Notes: generated by a model not told the origin, from the sequence alone. A stretch of DNA of 64,000 bases from Shewanella morhuae (GCF_900156405.1 NZ_FTNN01000015.1:41825-105824); one strand, 5' to 3'. Counted from the stretch's first letter, positions 30,778 to 41,648 are shown. Numbers and translations are program-made.

Positions 30778-31842
30778 ATGAAAAAGACACTCATTTCTGC
30801 ATCAGTTGCATCTGTACTGGCATTGGCTTCATTCGGTGCGCTAGCCGAAGGCCCAAGCTTCTATGGTCGTTTAGAGCTTGCTTTAACCAATACAGAAACT
30901 GGTGCTACTCTACAAGGCGGCACTAATGGTGTTGATACCAGTAACTACGCCGATGAAAACAACTCAGGCACTTATTTAGAAAATAACTTTTCTTTATTAG
31001 GCGTTAAAGGCTCAGAAAAGATTGCTGATGGTTTTGAAGCTATTTATCAAATGGAATTCCAAGTTGAAAATACTTCTGGCACAGGTGATGTATTCAAAGC
31101 CCGTAACACCTTTATAGGTTTAAAAACTAACGCGGGTACAGTGCTAGTGGGTCGTAACGACACTGTATTTAAACAAGCTGAAGGCGGAGTGGATATTTTC
31201 GGTAATACCAACGCCGATATCGATCGTTTATTAACAGCTCAAACTCGTACTGCTGATGGTGTTTGGTATTACTCACCAAAAATTGCTGGATTAATCACAT
31301 TAAATGCCAACTATCAATTTGACGGTAACGATACAACAGCGAAAACCTCTGAAAGTTTATATGCACTAAGCGCAACTCTTGGTGACAGCAAGTTTAAAGA
31401 ACAAATCTATTATGCAGCTGTCGCATACAACAAAGGTATTGCAGGTGTTGATGCATACCGCTTAGTTGGCCAAGTAAAATTAGGTCAATTCAAGGTTGGT
31501 GGTTTATTCCAGAACGCAGAAGATGTTGTAAATAATGATATCGATGGTAATACTTACTACGTCAACGTATCTTATGATTTGAACGGTGTAAACCTGAAAG
31601 CTGAATACGGTGCTGATGATGCTGGCTTCGGAAGCTACTACAAAAACGTGAATAAAGGTGGTTTAACTGGTACTGATATCGACGTACAAAACTTCAACGT
31701 GGGTGCTGACTACCGTTTAGCTAAATCAACTATGGTATATGGTCAATACGCTATGTACCGCGGTGATCATGTTGTTGCCGGTAACAAAGTCGATCTACAA
31801 GATGACAACGTATTCTCTGTAGGCGTACGTTACGATTTCTAG
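30778..31842 (+). CDS. Gram-negative outer-membrane porin
   Basis: A 354-aa general porin (OmpC/PhoE superfamily). Signal peptide at residues 1-23 (ending FGALA|E). The mature protein begins GPSFYGRLELAL and contains the porin features SGTYLENNFSLLGVKGSEK, YQMEFQVE and RNTFIGLKTNAGTVLVGR. It ends in Phe (VGVRYDF), the BAM recognition signal. Alternating beta-strand pattern throughout. Related to Shewanella Omp35-type porins, but orthology was not tested. GAGG-type ribosome binding site before the ATG, and a terminator behind. Confidence 0.92.
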   Translation: MKKTLISASVASVLALASFGALAEGPSFYGRLELALTNTETGATLQGGTNGVDTSNYADENNSGTYLENNFSLLGVKGSEKIADGFEAIYQMEFQVENTSGTGDVFKARNTFIGLKTNAGTVLVGRNDTVFKQAEGGVDIFGNTNADIDRLLTAQTRTADGVWYYSPKIAGLITLNANYQFDGNDTTAKTSESLYALSATLGDSKFKEQIYYAAVAYNKGIAGVDAYRLVGQVKLGQFKVGGLFQNAEDVVNNDIDGNTYYVNVSYDLNGVNLKAEYGADDAGFGSYYKNVNKGGLTGTDIDVQNFNVGADYRLAKSTMVYGQYAMYRGDHVVAGNKVDLQDDNVFSVGVRYDF

Positions 31843-31866
31843 TCTCTAATTAAAGAGATAATTAAC

Positions 31867-31897
31867 AACCTACTGTAGTAATACAGTAGGTTTTTTT
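31867..31897 (+). terminator. Terminator of the porin gene
   Basis: AACCTACTGTA / TACAGTAGGTT, an 11-bp perfect stem with a 4-nt loop, followed by a T-run. Confidence 0.9.
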
Positions 31898-31941
31898 ATA
31901 TCTCGAATCTGACTAGCGATTGACATTCGATAATGAAAAAC

Positions 31942-31972
31942 AAAAAAGTCACCTAAAAACTCAGGTGACTTT
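31942..31972 (-). terminator. Terminator downstream of parC
   Basis: Read on the minus strand, AAAGTCACCT / AGGTGACTTT is a 10-bp stem with an 8-nt loop followed by a U-run. It lies 76 nt beyond the parC stop codon. Confidence 0.82.
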
Positions 31973-32047
31973 CGCTAATCTATTACGAGTTGATATATTG
32001 CAGGCTAGTGCATCGCACTCTTTGAGCACTTTTAATCTATCAAAGCA

Positions 32048-34324
32048 TTAGATGCTCGTTAATGGCTCTCCGCCGTCACCGAGCTCAACACTATCGACAC
32101 GTTGTAAGCCTCGCGGTAACTTGGCCCCACGGCGACCACGCTCGCCACGATAGTGCTCTAAATCGCTCGGCTTAAGTGTGAGCTTGCGCTTACCCGCCCA
32201 CAGAGTGACGGGCGTATCGCTTGGCACGAGCTGCAAGTGCGTCATTAACTCGTCGCGACTCTTCGCCCTTTCTGTCGGGATGCCGATGATCTTATTGCCT
32301 TTACCTTTAGATAATTGTGGCAGGGCATCAAGGGAGAACAGCAACATTCGACCTTCGTTGGTAATGGCTAAAAGTGACATTTCTTTAGTGCGATCAATCA
32401 ACTTAGGTGTTAACGATTTAGCGTTTGTAGATAAGCTTAACAAAGCCTTACCCGCTTTATTGCGTGATACCATATCGTTGTATGAACAAATAAATCCATA
32501 ACCAGCATCAGTCGCTAACAAGTAGCATTGATCCTCTTCACCCATCAACACATGCTGCATGGTTTCACCAGGCGCCATATTAAAACGAGTGGTAATTGGC
32601 TCGCCTTGGCTACGTGCCGAGGGCAACGTATGGCTGTCGGTTGCAAATGCCCGCCCAGATGAATCAATAAATACCGCCGCTTGATTGCTGCGCCCCATGG
32701 CGCTGCAAAGGTATTGGTCACCAGACTTATAGGACAGAGATAACGGATCAATATCATGGCCTTTAGCGCAACGTACCCAGCCTTTTTCAGATAAAACGAC
32801 TGTTACAGCCTCTGTTGGAGTTAGCTCTTGCTCAGTTAAGGCGCGTGACTCATTACGCAGCACTATGGGTGAGCGACGATCGTCACCATAGGTTTGTGCA
32901 TCTTGGATTAATTCTTTTTTGATCAACGTTTTTAAACGACGCTCAGAGCTCAATAACTGCTCAAGCTTTTCACGCTCGGCTTCAAGTTCATTTTGCTCGG
33001 CGGTGATTTTAAATTCTTCTAGCTTGGCTAAGTGACGTAATTTTAACTCAAGAATCGATTCAGCTTGTTTATCACTCAGTGAAAAACGTGCCATTAACTC
33101 GACTTTAGGTTCATCATGAAAACGAATAATCTCAATCACTTCATCAATATTGAGAAACGCGATCATTAATGCTTCGAGAATATGTAGCCGCGAAACCACC
33201 TTATCTAAGCGATATTCTAAACGGCGCTTAACCGTATCGACTCGAAATTCTAACCATTCAGTTAATAAGGTTTTTAGCCCTTTAACCCGTGGTCGACCAT
33301 CGAGACCCAGTACGTTTAAGTTAACTCTAAAACTCTTTTCTAAATCCGTGGTCGCAAATAGATGCGCCATAAGCTGATCACAATCGACACGATTTGAACG
33401 AGGCACAACCACCAGACGCACCGGACTCTCATGGTCAGACTCATCGCGTAAATCCGCCACCATAGGCAACTTTTTTGCCAACATTTGATTGGCGATTTGC
33501 TCTAAAATTTTGCCGCTACTGGCCTGATGAGGCAATGCAGTAATAATAATTTCACCGCCATCAACGGTGTAAACTGCGCGCGCACGCAAGGACCCGCGCC
33601 CAGATTCATAAATTTTTGCAATATCGGCCGAGGGGGTAATGATCTCTGCTTCAGTTGGGTAATCAGGGCCCGGTACAAAGGCCATTAATTGCTCGAGCTC
33701 TAACTTTGGATCATCGAGTAAGGCAACACAGGCCGAGACCACTTCTCTGACGTTATGCGGCGGAATATCTGTCGCCATACCCACGGCAATACCCGTGATC
33801 CCATTGAGTAATATATGCGGTAAGCGAGCGGGCAACACTTTAGGTTCTTTTAACGTACCGTCAAAGTTTTCGCCCCAATCAACAGTGCCTTGACCCAGCT
33901 CACTGAGTAACACTTCAGAAAACTTAGATAAGCGCGCCTCGGTATAACGCATGGCCGCAAATGACTTTGGATCGTCAGGAGCACCCCAGTTACCTTGACC
34001 ATCAACCAATGGATAACGATAAGAAAATGGCTGCGCCATCAATACCATCGCCTCATAACATGCGCTATCGCCGTGGGGATGATACTTACCTAATACGTCA
34101 CCAACTGTACGGGCCGATTTTTTATGTTTTGACTGAGCCGATAAACCTAACTCACTCATCGCATAGATAATTCGGCGCTGTACAGGTTTAAGCCCATCGC
34201 CAATATGTGGCAAAGCACGGTCCATAATGACATACATGGAATAATTCAGATAAGCCTCTTCGGTGAAGCGCCGTAATGGCATTTGCTCCACTCCATCGAG
34301 ACTTAACTTGATTGCGTCACTCAT
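32048..34324 (-). CDS. parC: DNA topoisomerase IV subunit A
   Basis: Decatenating type IIA topoisomerase subunit, 758 aa. The N-terminal winged-helix breakage domain carries the catalytic Tyr127 ([11 protein letters not shown]). The quinolone-resistance region reads [12 protein letters not shown], with Ser87 and Glu91 at the positions of E. coli Ser80 and Glu84, meaning the common resistance substitutions are absent here. The coiled-coil tower and C-terminal beta-pinwheel follow. The ATG overlaps the end of the upstream dehydrogenase-like gene by 8 nt. Confidence 0.97.
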   Translation of the reverse strand: MSDAIKLSLDGVEQMPLRRFTEEAYLNYSMYVIMDRALPHIGDGLKPVQRRIIYAMSELGLSAQSKHKKSARTVGDVLGKYHPHGDSACYEAMVLMAQPFSYRYPLVDGQGNWGAPDDPKSFAAMRYTEARLSKFSEVLLSELGQGTVDWGENFDGTLKEPKVLPARLPHILLNGITGIAVGMATDIPPHNVREVVSACVALLDDPKLELEQLMAFVPGPDYPTEAEIITPSADIAKIYESGRGSLRARAVYTVDGGEIIITALPHQASSGKILEQIANQMLAKKLPMVADLRDESDHESPVRLVVVPRSNRVDCDQLMAHLFATTDLEKSFRVNLNVLGLDGRPRVKGLKTLLTEWLEFRVDTVKRRLEYRLDKVVSRLHILEALMIAFLNIDEVIEIIRFHDEPKVELMARFSLSDKQAESILELKLRHLAKLEEFKITAEQNELEAEREKLEQLLSSERRLKTLIKKELIQDAQTYGDDRRSPIVLRNESRALTEQELTPTEAVTVVLSEKGWVRCAKGHDIDPLSLSYKSGDQYLCSAMGRSNQAAVFIDSSGRAFATDSHTLPSARSQGEPITTRFNMAPGETMQHVLMGEEDQCYLLATDAGYGFICSYNDMVSRNKAGKALLSLSTNAKSLTPKLIDRTKEMSLLAITNEGRMLLFSLDALPQLSKGKGNKIIGIPTERAKSRDELMTHLQLVPSDTPVTLWAGKRKLTLKPSDLEHYRGERGRRGAKLPRGLQRVDSVELGDGGEPLTSI

Positions 34325-35507
34325 CTTTTTCTAGTTCCTGTGGTGCTTCAGTACTATCGCTATTCGTTTCATTTTTGAAGAACAAACGATAAACGTTACC
34401 TTTTAAATCATCTGAAATGTACATCACGCCATCATCAGCGGATAACAAGCCAAAGGGACGAGCGACGGGAAACTCACCATCGAGGAAACTGACAACCGTT
34501 TCACGGCTCACCACTTTTTGGTCTTCAATCTTTAGCATAACCACTTGGTAGCCCACTTTACTCGAGCGATTCCAAGAGCCATTTTCGGCGACAAACAACT
34601 GGTTATGATACATAGGCGGAAATTGACTGCCGCGATAAAAAGCTAATCCTGTTGGCGCCACATGTGCGGGTAACTCATATACAGGGGTAGTAATTTTTAA
34701 GTTTTTAGGCCTTTGATAGGCAGGCTCAACAACCGTGCTAGCGTGTAAATAAGGAAAGCCGTAATGACTCCCCATTACATCCACACGATTGATTTCGTCG
34801 GGAGGTAAAATATCGCCCATCCAATCACGACCTCGGTCGGCAAACCATAATTTACCATCGATGGGCGACCAATCGAATCCACTGGCATCGCGCACACCAG
34901 CAACAATTTGCTCACTGGCGCCAGTATCAATATTAATCGCTATAATGCTGCTGTAAGGCACTGGAGCCTCACATACGTTACAAGGCGCTCCTATCGATAC
35001 ATATAAGCGGCCATCAGGACCAAAGTTAATCGCCCGAGAACTCTTTTTTTCTGAGTAAGGTAAATCGCTGTATACTTCTTTTGGCCGACTTGGCCGACGC
35101 AACCTTTGTTCAATATCAACAAAGCGTACAATTTGGTTTTCAGTAGCAACAAATAAGTCACCATTGTGGAATGCGATCGCATCTGGTGAGGTCATTCCTT
35201 TAGCTATCACGTAGCGTTTATCAACATTACCGTCTTGATTGGTATCCACTAAAGCATGGATAGTGCCACTCTTGTGGGAGCCAACAAATAGCGTACCATT
35301 AGTACCCATTGCCATCTGCCTAGCATCACCCACATCTGAGGCATAAAGTGATAAACCAAAACCTTTAGAGACGGTAATCATTATCGACTGAGAAGCCGCC
35401 AACGCGCTATTGCTCGTCAATAACATGCTGCTTATTAATAGGGTTAAATAAGCAGGCAATATCTTCAAGCAATTATAAGTATTAGTTTTTTTATACAACA
35501 TTGTCAT
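34317..35507 (-). CDS. Secreted sorbosone/glucose dehydrogenase-like beta-propeller protein
   Basis: A 396-aa protein counted from the ATG at 35507, which has AGGC about 8 nt upstream. The frame can be extended to a TTG at 35537. Signal peptide at about residues 1-36 ([10 protein letters not shown]). The body shows propeller features of PQQ-dependent sugar dehydrogenases: [42 protein letters not shown] segments, and [15 protein letters not shown]. It is placed between parE and parC in the same direction, overlapping parC by 8 nt. Its cofactor and substrate are not evident. The CNVC pair is not a haem motif (no CxxCH). Confidence 0.82.
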   Translation of the reverse strand: MTMLYKKTNTYNCLKILPAYLTLLISSMLLTSNSALAASQSIMITVSKGFGLSLYASDVGDARQMAMGTNGTLFVGSHKSGTIHALVDTNQDGNVDKRYVIAKGMTSPDAIAFHNGDLFVATENQIVRFVDIEQRLRRPSRPKEVYSDLPYSEKKSSRAINFGPDGRLYVSIGAPCNVCEAPVPYSSIIAINIDTGASEQIVAGVRDASGFDWSPIDGKLWFADRGRDWMGDILPPDEINRVDVMGSHYGFPYLHASTVVEPAYQRPKNLKITTPVYELPAHVAPTGLAFYRGSQFPPMYHNQLFVAENGSWNRSSKVGYQVVMLKIEDQKVVSRETVVSFLDGEFPVARPFGLLSADDGVMYISDDLKGNVYRLFFKNETNSDSTEAPQELEKDE

Positions 35508-35549
35508 TTTATGCCTATGTTTTATTGTTATCGGCAATAGTGCACAACA

Positions 35550-37436
35550 TTAAAGTAAAGCCATGTCACCCTTATCTTCAAGCCAGTTTTTCCGGTCTGG
35601 TGAACGCTTCTTCGCCAGTAGCATATCCATCAAAGCATCGGTCTCTTCGTTATCATCTATGGTTAACTGTACTAAACGACGGGTGTTTGGATCCATCGTT
35701 GTCTCACGTAATTGTAACGGATTCATCTCGCCCAAGCCTTTAAAGCGGGTAACTTGTACCTTACCTTTTTTATTCTCTGCAGCAATACGATCTATAATTG
35801 CAGCTCTTTCTGCTTCATCCAGAGCATAATAAACCTCTTTACCGATATCGATACGAAACAGTGGTGGCATGGCAATATACACGTGGCCCTGCTCAACCAA
35901 TATGCGGTAATGCTTCAAAAATAGCGCACATAATAAGGTCGCGATATGCAGTCCATCGGAGTCGGCATCGGCAAGAATACAAATCTTGCCATAACGTAAT
36001 TCAGAGATATCACTGCTATCTGGATCGCACCCAATTGCAACCGAAATATCGTGCACTTCCTGCGAAGCTAATACCTGCGAGGCATCGACTTCCCAAGTAT
36101 TGAGGATTTTGCCTCGCAGCGGCATGATTGCTTGAAACTCACGATCGCGAGCCTGTTTAGCACTACCACCCGCAGAGTCCCCTTCAACGAGAAATAACTC
36201 TCCTCGCATCGGATCTTGGCCGCTGCAATCGGTCAATTTACCCGGTAGCGCAGGGCCTGAGGTTACTTTTTTACGGGCGACTTTTTTGGCAGCCTTTAAC
36301 CGACGCTGAGCATTATTAATGCACATATCGGCTAAGGATTCAGCTAATTCGGTATTCGAGTTAAGCCACAGTGAAAAAGCATCGCGCACAACGCCAGAAA
36401 CAAAAGCGGCACATTGACGACTAGAGAGCTTTTCTTTCGTTTGGCCTGCAAATTGTGGTTCTTGTATCTTCACCGATAAAATAAATGCAGCCCGATCCCA
36501 GATGTCTTCCGGTGAGAGCTTGATGCCACGGGGAATTAAGTTTCTGAACTCACAAAATTCCCGCATAGATTCCAATAAACCTTGGCGAAAACCGTTTACA
36601 TGGGTACCACCAAGCGGCGTGGGGATTAAGTTAACATAACTCTCACCGATTGACTCGCCGCCCTCTGGTAACCAAGTAATTGCCCAATCAGCGGCTTCCA
36701 ATTGTGCTTTAAAGCTGCCAACAAAGGGCTCTTCAGGCAACATCAAATTATCGCCGATAGCGGCTTTTAAATAATCAGTCAGGCCACTTTCATAAAACCA
36801 TTCATGGACTTCATTGGTTTGCTTATTGGTAAACTTAATCCGCAAGCCTGGGCACAATACCGCTTTAGCGCGCAGTAGATAAATCAGTTTCGAATTAGAA
36901 AAATTCGCCGAATCAAAATAACTCGGATCGGGCCAAAAATGCACTCGAGTACCCGAATTACGGCGACCACAGGTGCCAGAGGGATGTAAGTCCTCAACCT
37001 TAAAACCATTTTCAAAAGCAATATCATACACTTGACCATCACGACGAACGGTCACTTCAACACGGCGCGATAATGCGTTGACGACTGAAATACCAACGCC
37101 GTGTAAACCACCCGAGAATTGATAGTTTTTATTGGAAAACTTACCACCAGCATGTAGTTTGGTGAGGATCAACTCAACCCCAGGAATACCTTCTTCAGGG
37201 TGAATATCCACCGGCATACCACGGCCGTCATCGGTGACTTCAAGGGAGTTATCGCTATGTAAAATGACTTCAATTTTGGTTGCGTGGCCTGCTAATGCTT
37301 CATCAACACTGTTATCGATAACCTCTTGGCCTAAATGGTTGGGTCTGGAGGTGTCGGTATACATACCTGGACGGCGTTTAACAGGATCGAGTCCGTTGAG
37401 AACTTCAATGGCGTCAGAGGTATATTGATTGGTCAT
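35550..37436 (-). CDS. parE: DNA topoisomerase IV subunit B
   Basis: ATPase subunit of topoisomerase IV, 628 aa. GHKL ATP-binding residues in VTDDGRGMPVDIHPEEG and GGLHGVGISVVNALS near the N-terminus, TOPRIM domain with FLVEGDSAGGSAKQ and DADSDGLHIATLL, and the quinolone-contact region PLRGKILN. The C-terminal sequence RFKGLGEMNPLQL is diagnostic. It lies downstream of yqiA by 55 bp, in the order nudF, yqiB, cpdA, yqiA, parE also found in E. coli. Confidence 0.97.
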   Translation of the reverse strand: MTNQYTSDAIEVLNGLDPVKRRPGMYTDTSRPNHLGQEVIDNSVDEALAGHATKIEVILHSDNSLEVTDDGRGMPVDIHPEEGIPGVELILTKLHAGGKFSNKNYQFSGGLHGVGISVVNALSRRVEVTVRRDGQVYDIAFENGFKVEDLHPSGTCGRRNSGTRVHFWPDPSYFDSANFSNSKLIYLLRAKAVLCPGLRIKFTNKQTNEVHEWFYESGLTDYLKAAIGDNLMLPEEPFVGSFKAQLEAADWAITWLPEGGESIGESYVNLIPTPLGGTHVNGFRQGLLESMREFCEFRNLIPRGIKLSPEDIWDRAAFILSVKIQEPQFAGQTKEKLSSRQCAAFVSGVVRDAFSLWLNSNTELAESLADMCINNAQRRLKAAKKVARKKVTSGPALPGKLTDCSGQDPMRGELFLVEGDSAGGSAKQARDREFQAIMPLRGKILNTWEVDASQVLASQEVHDISVAIGCDPDSSDISELRYGKICILADADSDGLHIATLLCALFLKHYRILVEQGHVYIAMPPLFRIDIGKEVYYALDEAERAAIIDRIAAENKKGKVQVTRFKGLGEMNPLQLRETTMDPNTRRLVQLTIDDNEETDALMDMLLAKKRSPDRKNWLEDKGDMALL

Positions 37437-37491
37437 AGGGCACGCTATAGGTTATATATCCGGCCATGTTGCGGCTGTGGATGTCGGTTTG

Positions 37492-38067
37492 TCAAGGTAA
37501 CTGTAAAAATTGGCTTACAGTTTGCAAGTGCGATGCATAACCCATAAAACTATGATCGCCCCCTGCTTCAATTCGTAATTGACAGTGATGATATTTATTA
37601 AGTGCTTCACGATAATCGAGCACCTCATCACCTGTCTGCAATAATACCAAAAATCGGTCCGGATTGTGGATAATAGTCGTATTAAATTCAGCAACTTCCG
37701 CCTTATGCTCCGGTAACACGACATAATGTTGTTTTGTATAAGGATTAAATTGTGGCCCCATAAATTCATCAAACAATTCAAAGGGTTTTACCGCGGGATT
37801 CACCAAAACAGCTCGCCCCCCATAGGTTTCAGCTAAATAACTAGCAAAATACCCCCCTAAGGATGAGCCTATATACGCTAATGGTTCATTAGCATTAATT
37901 GCCGCCTCAACATAAGTCGTTAACAGTGCCATTGCAGCCCGAGGTGTATTGAGCAATTGTGGCTGATGAAAGGTCACACTAGGGTGATGCAGCGCCATAT
38001 ATTTAGCGGTCATCACAGCTTTGTCTGAAAATGGCGAGCTATTAAATCCATGAATATAAAGCAGCAT
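37492..38067 (-). CDS. yqiA: YqiA-type esterase
   Basis: A 191-aa alpha/beta hydrolase. Oxyanion region HGFNSSP at residues 6-12, nucleophile elbow GSSLGG with Ser69 (GxSxG), and His in GGDHSFMGY near the C-terminus. E. coli YqiA hydrolyses short acyl esters. Part of the nudF-parE transcription unit, with 36 bp between it and cpdA. Physiological substrate unknown. Confidence 0.9.
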   Translation of the reverse strand: MLLYIHGFNSSPFSDKAVMTAKYMALHHPSVTFHQPQLLNTPRAAMALLTTYVEAAINANEPLAYIGSSLGGYFASYLAETYGGRAVLVNPAVKPFELFDEFMGPQFNPYTKQHYVVLPEHKAEVAEFNTTIIHNPDRFLVLLQTGDEVLDYREALNKYHHCQLRIEAGGDHSFMGYASHLQTVSQFLQLP

Positions 38068-38103
38068 ATATACCCAAATATCCTCAGGCTGCGGCTATTC
38101 TAC

Positions 38104-38943
38104 TTAATAACCGCTAGAGTTGTTGTCGGGGGAAAAATGGTTACCCGGTACGCGATACACTTTAGTGTTGATGCTACCATCGGCCTTTAACTCCAGCAAA
38201 CGATAACCTGGCTGGATGCTATCTAAAGCAAAATAAGGTGATAATGGTTTAAATTGAATACAAGTGGAAGGTGTCGCCATCAACTGTAGATTGCCATGAG
38301 GCCCTTTGTGATAGGTATCGATACATTGATGCACATGCCCCCAGAGTAATCCTTTAACCTGCGGATATTGGGCTACTCGCACTAAAAATTCGGCACCATT
38401 ATCCATACAGTGCTGATCAAGCCAAGTGCAATTAACGACTATGGGGTTGTGGTGCATCACCAGCAAAGTGTGCAGATGAGGATGCGCTGCAATAGCTTTG
38501 TCAATTAATTCAAACTGACTATCGGCCATATTGCCGCCAGGTTTGCCGCGCACAGTCGAATCCAACATGAGTATTTGCCAATTGCCTGCGAGAATACGTT
38601 GCTGACCAAAGATCTGCTCACCTTGCATATGTAAATACATGATCCGCGGATCGTCATGATTCCCCGGTAGATAATGACAAGGTAAATCAACAGGTGTAAC
38701 AGCTTTTACAAATTGTTGGTAGGATTCAGCGGAATAGTCTTGGCTCAAGTCGCCAGTGGCGAGCATCAAATGAGCCGGATAATCCACAGCTCTAATGGTA
38801 TTTAATACGGCGGCCAAGCTCTTATAGGTATTGACCCCCAAGAGCTGAGCTTCAGGATCGGCAAAAAGGTGCGGATCAGTGATCTGCACTATACGTACAC
38901 TTTCTCCTTCAGTTATGGAGTAAGAGACAGCCTCTTTCAGCAC
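38104..38943 (-). CDS. cpdA: 3',5'-cyclic-AMP phosphodiesterase
   Basis: A 279-aa cytoplasmic metallophosphoesterase that lowers cAMP and thus CRP activity. Binuclear metal motifs are complete: DPH (23-25), GD (64-65), GNHD (94-97), VMHHNP and GHVH. The start is GTG at 38943, 15 nt after the yqiB stop, with GGG about 10 nt upstream. No earlier ATG is available. In Shewanella, cAMP-CRP governs anaerobic respiration, so this enzyme may influence it. That link is from general knowledge, not from this sequence. Confidence 0.93.
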   Translation of the reverse strand: MLKEAVSYSITEGESVRIVQITDPHLFADPEAQLLGVNTYKSLAAVLNTIRAVDYPAHLMLATGDLSQDYSAESYQQFVKAVTPVDLPCHYLPGNHDDPRIMYLHMQGEQIFGQQRILAGNWQILMLDSTVRGKPGGNMADSQFELIDKAIAAHPHLHTLLVMHHNPIVVNCTWLDQHCMDNGAEFLVRVAQYPQVKGLLWGHVHQCIDTYHKGPHGNLQLMATPSTCIQFKPLSPYFALDSIQPGYRLLELKADGSINTKVYRVPGNHFSPDNNSSGY

Positions 38944-38958
38944 ATTGAATACCCAATT

Positions 38959-39399
38959 CTAAGGTCGGCACACAACACTATGTTGGTAACCAATCTTTAA
39001 TAACTCTTCCAGGAATGCATTCACCTGGTACTTTTCATCACTTTGATACATGCGGACATTAGGGTAATCATACACTGGGCGTAATTGATAAATCTGTTGG
39101 CCAGTTAACACTTCTGCTAATTTAGCATCATGATAAATTCTCACTAACACCTTGGGAGTATTGATAAAGTCTTTAATAGCAAGCGGGCGAGATATCTCAA
39201 CTAATTGAGTATATTTGGTATTTTCTAAAATACGCACTACTAATGTACCAAACTCACCTTCGAGTCGCCATGACTCACCGATAGCAATCTCTAACGGTAA
39301 CCATTTCAACATATAACTATAATTACGCCCGCACAGCGCCAAAAAATTACTGACGTTGGGTTTATAGCGTTGTTTTAACTGTAGATTCGAAGCGGTCAA
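38959..39399 (-). CDS. yqiB: DUF1249 protein YqiB
   Basis: A 146-aa cytoplasmic protein of unknown function. The conserved DUF1249 stretch VRIYHDAKLAEVL, then YDYPNVRMYQSDEKYQVNAFLEEWL-like sequence, is present (here ending LEELLKIGYQ). The start is a TTG at 39399 with GGGA 8 nt upstream. No ATG is placed early enough. Lies between nudF and cpdA with short gaps of 12 and 15 nt. Confidence 0.85.
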   Translation of the reverse strand: MTASNLQLKQRYKPNVSNFLALCGRNYSYMLKWLPLEIAIGESWRLEGEFGTLVVRILENTKYTQLVEISRPLAIKDFINTPKVLVRIYHDAKLAEVLTGQQIYQLRPVYDYPNVRMYQSDEKYQVNAFLEELLKIGYQHSVVCRP

Positions 39400-39411
39400 A
39401 TTATTCCCAAC

Positions 39412-40014
39412 TTAACGCAGTTGCTGATAGTTTAATTGCAACCATTGCAATCCAATAACGGTCGATGCATTGTCTATCTCGCCGTTAAGCATACTATTAT
39501 AGGCTTGCTCACGGCTCATAACATGCAATCGGATATCTTCATGTTCTTCAGCTAATCCGTGCAATCCTCGGGCCTCACTTGAATCGATATCAGCCCAATA
39601 GAAATAGAAACGCTCTGTGCTACCACCTGGGCTCGCCAAATAGCTATTAATAAAATGCATATTATCAGCGACAAGGCCTGTTTCTTCAAATAACTCGCGG
39701 TGGGCAACGTCGACAGGTGTTTCTTCGGGCGCAATCATACCCGCGACGAGCTCCATAAGCCAAGGAGATTTAGTCGTTGCTAATGCAGGAAAGCGTACTT
39801 GCTCAATAAGCACTATTTTATCTTGCTTAATATCATAGGGCAGTACCACAACAGCATGGCCGCGCTCAAAGACTTCACGAGTGACAGGTAGACTCCAACC
39901 ACCGGCAAATAATTTATGTTTAAAGGTGTACTCATCGAGTGAAAAAAAGCCTTGGTATAAGGTTTTTTTTCCTATGATCTCAATATCCTTTTGCGAAAAA
40001 ACAACGGGTTTCAT
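39412..40014 (-). CDS. nudF: ADP-ribose pyrophosphatase (Nudix)
   Basis: Hydrolyses ADP-ribose to AMP and ribose 5-phosphate, 200 aa. The full Nudix box Gx5Ex7REUxEExGU spans residues 92-114 (Gly92, Glu98, Arg106, Glu107, Glu110, Glu111). The YLASPGGSTERFYFYWAD-type segment after it is characteristic of NudF. First gene of the nudF-yqiB-cpdA-yqiA-parE group, divergent from tolC. Confidence 0.94.
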   Translation of the reverse strand: MKPVVFSQKDIEIIGKKTLYQGFFSLDEYTFKHKLFAGGWSLPVTREVFERGHAVVVLPYDIKQDKIVLIEQVRFPALATTKSPWLMELVAGMIAPEETPVDVAHRELFEETGLVADNMHFINSYLASPGGSTERFYFYWADIDSSEARGLHGLAEEHEDIRLHVMSREQAYNSMLNGEIDNASTVIGLQWLQLNYQQLR

Positions 40015-40257
40015 AGTCTATCCTCAGAAATTAAATTTGCGCCTATAATCAAGGCAATTTGACACATTTTTAAAATAAAATCTGTTACACTTCGAATTTG
40101 ACTTGAAAGTGTTAGAATTCTTAAACTCTAGGTCATTAAGTTTTAGCTGTATCGGGAAGCGTCGGGAAGCGCAAACCGCCTTGATAAAGGCATTACTTAG
40201 TCTAAACAAAGTTAAAATGTTCTCCCTTGGGGGGATTTTGTCTAATAAGGACAGCAA

Positions 40258-41565
40258 ATGAAATTTAAGATCCATACTTTATGCGCAGCATTAACGCTTG
40301 CGGCTTCCGCTTCAGTGGTACAAGCTGACGATTTATTGCAAATTTATCAGCAAGCACTGACAAGCGATCCGCTTGTATTGCAAGCTCAGGCTCAACGTAA
40401 TGGTTTGTTTGAACAAATCGAACAAAATCGTGCGCCTTTGTTGCCAACCATTAGTGCTAACGTCGGTTATGACAAAGCATGGAATGATCCAAAAAATGAT
40501 ACAAGTGGTCTAGTCGGTAGCCTTACACTAAATCAAGTCATCTATGATCATAGTGCTTGGGTAGGTTTAAGCCTTGCAGAGAAAGCCGCATCTCAAGCTG
40601 ATTCAGCTTACGCATCAGCACTACAAAACTTGATTACGCGTATTACTAAAGCCTATTTCGATGTATTAACCGCTAAAGATAATTATGAGTTCCAAGGTGC
40701 AGAAAAGCGCGCTATCGAACGCCAACTTGAGCAAACTAAACAGCGTTTCGCGGTAGGTTTAACTGCTATTACCGATGTCCATGAAGCTCAAGCACAATAT
40801 GACTTAGCCTCAGCAACTGAAATTTTAGCTGAAAATACACTAGCTAATAGCTATGAAGCCTTACGTGAAATCACAGGTATCGATCACAAGACTATTAATG
40901 TATTAGATACTAACCGTTTCTCGGCCGTTACACCTGCGCCAACATCATCGAGTGAATGGTTAAAGATTGCTGAAACCAATAGCATAGATCTGATGACTCA
41001 ACGTATTGGTAAAGATATTGCCCAAGAAACCATTAAGCTTTATCAAGCGGGCCACATGCCATCTTTAAGCTTAAATGCGGGCTACAACAAAGGACTTGAA
41101 CAGAAAACCGGCAATATCAACGATCCTGATTTCGATAATGTTAATGTTGGTGTTAATTTAAGCATTCCGATTTTTGAAGGTTTTAAAGTCAGCTCACAAG
41201 TTAAGCAAGCGCAATTTCAATATGTTGAAGCGAGTGAAAAACTTGAGCAAGTCTACCGCGGTGTAGTGAAGGATGTTCGTAATAACTACAACAACGTCGG
41301 TGCATCAATAAGCTCAATCAAGGCTTATGAGCAGTCAGTATTATCATCAGAAAGTGCGTTAAAAGCCACTCAAGCAGGTTTTGAAGTGGGCACTCGTACT
41401 ATCGTTGACGTATTAAATCGTACCCGTGACTTGTACGATTCAAAACGTAAATTGTCAGATGCTCGCTACAGTTACATCAATTCGATTGTGGCGCTAAAGC
41501 AAGCTGCCGGCACCTTGAATGAAGATGATGTCATTGCTATCAATAATGGTTTAAAAGCAGAGTAA
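40258..41565 (+). CDS. tolC: Outer-membrane efflux channel TolC
   Basis: A 435-aa trimeric outer-membrane factor for RND and ABC efflux and type I secretion. Signal peptide at residues 1-23 (SASVVQA|D). Two outer-membrane-efflux repeats (about 28-215 and 240-425) contain the TolC signatures LLQIYQQALTSDP, QNLITRITKAYFDVL and VGTRTIVDVLNRTRDLYD. The ATG has AAGGA 8 nt upstream. Divergent from nudF as in E. coli, and closed by a strong terminator. Confidence 0.96.
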   Translation: MKFKIHTLCAALTLAASASVVQADDLLQIYQQALTSDPLVLQAQAQRNGLFEQIEQNRAPLLPTISANVGYDKAWNDPKNDTSGLVGSLTLNQVIYDHSAWVGLSLAEKAASQADSAYASALQNLITRITKAYFDVLTAKDNYEFQGAEKRAIERQLEQTKQRFAVGLTAITDVHEAQAQYDLASATEILAENTLANSYEALREITGIDHKTINVLDTNRFSAVTPAPTSSSEWLKIAETNSIDLMTQRIGKDIAQETIKLYQAGHMPSLSLNAGYNKGLEQKTGNINDPDFDNVNVGVNLSIPIFEGFKVSSQVKQAQFQYVEASEKLEQVYRGVVKDVRNNYNNVGASISSIKAYEQSVLSSESALKATQAGFEVGTRTIVDVLNRTRDLYDSKRKLSDARYSYINSIVALKQAAGTLNEDDVIAINNGLKAE

Positions 41566-41606
41566 TATCGCTCTCGATATTAAAACTTGCTTTGAGACTT
41601 ATTTTA

Positions 41607-41648
41607 GAGACATAAAAAAACCGCCGATTGGCGGTTTTTTTATGTCTC
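41607..41648. terminator. Bidirectional terminator after tolC
   Basis: A 19-bp perfect inverted repeat with a GATT loop. Its core CCGCC / GGCGG is flanked by A7 and T7 tracts. It serves tolC and the convergent beta-barrel gene ending at 41666. Confidence 0.95.

Noticed and set aside
34317..35507. Cytochrome-type haem site in the CNVC pair of the propeller protein
   Set aside because: The motif is CxxCE, not CxxCH, so covalent haem is not supported.
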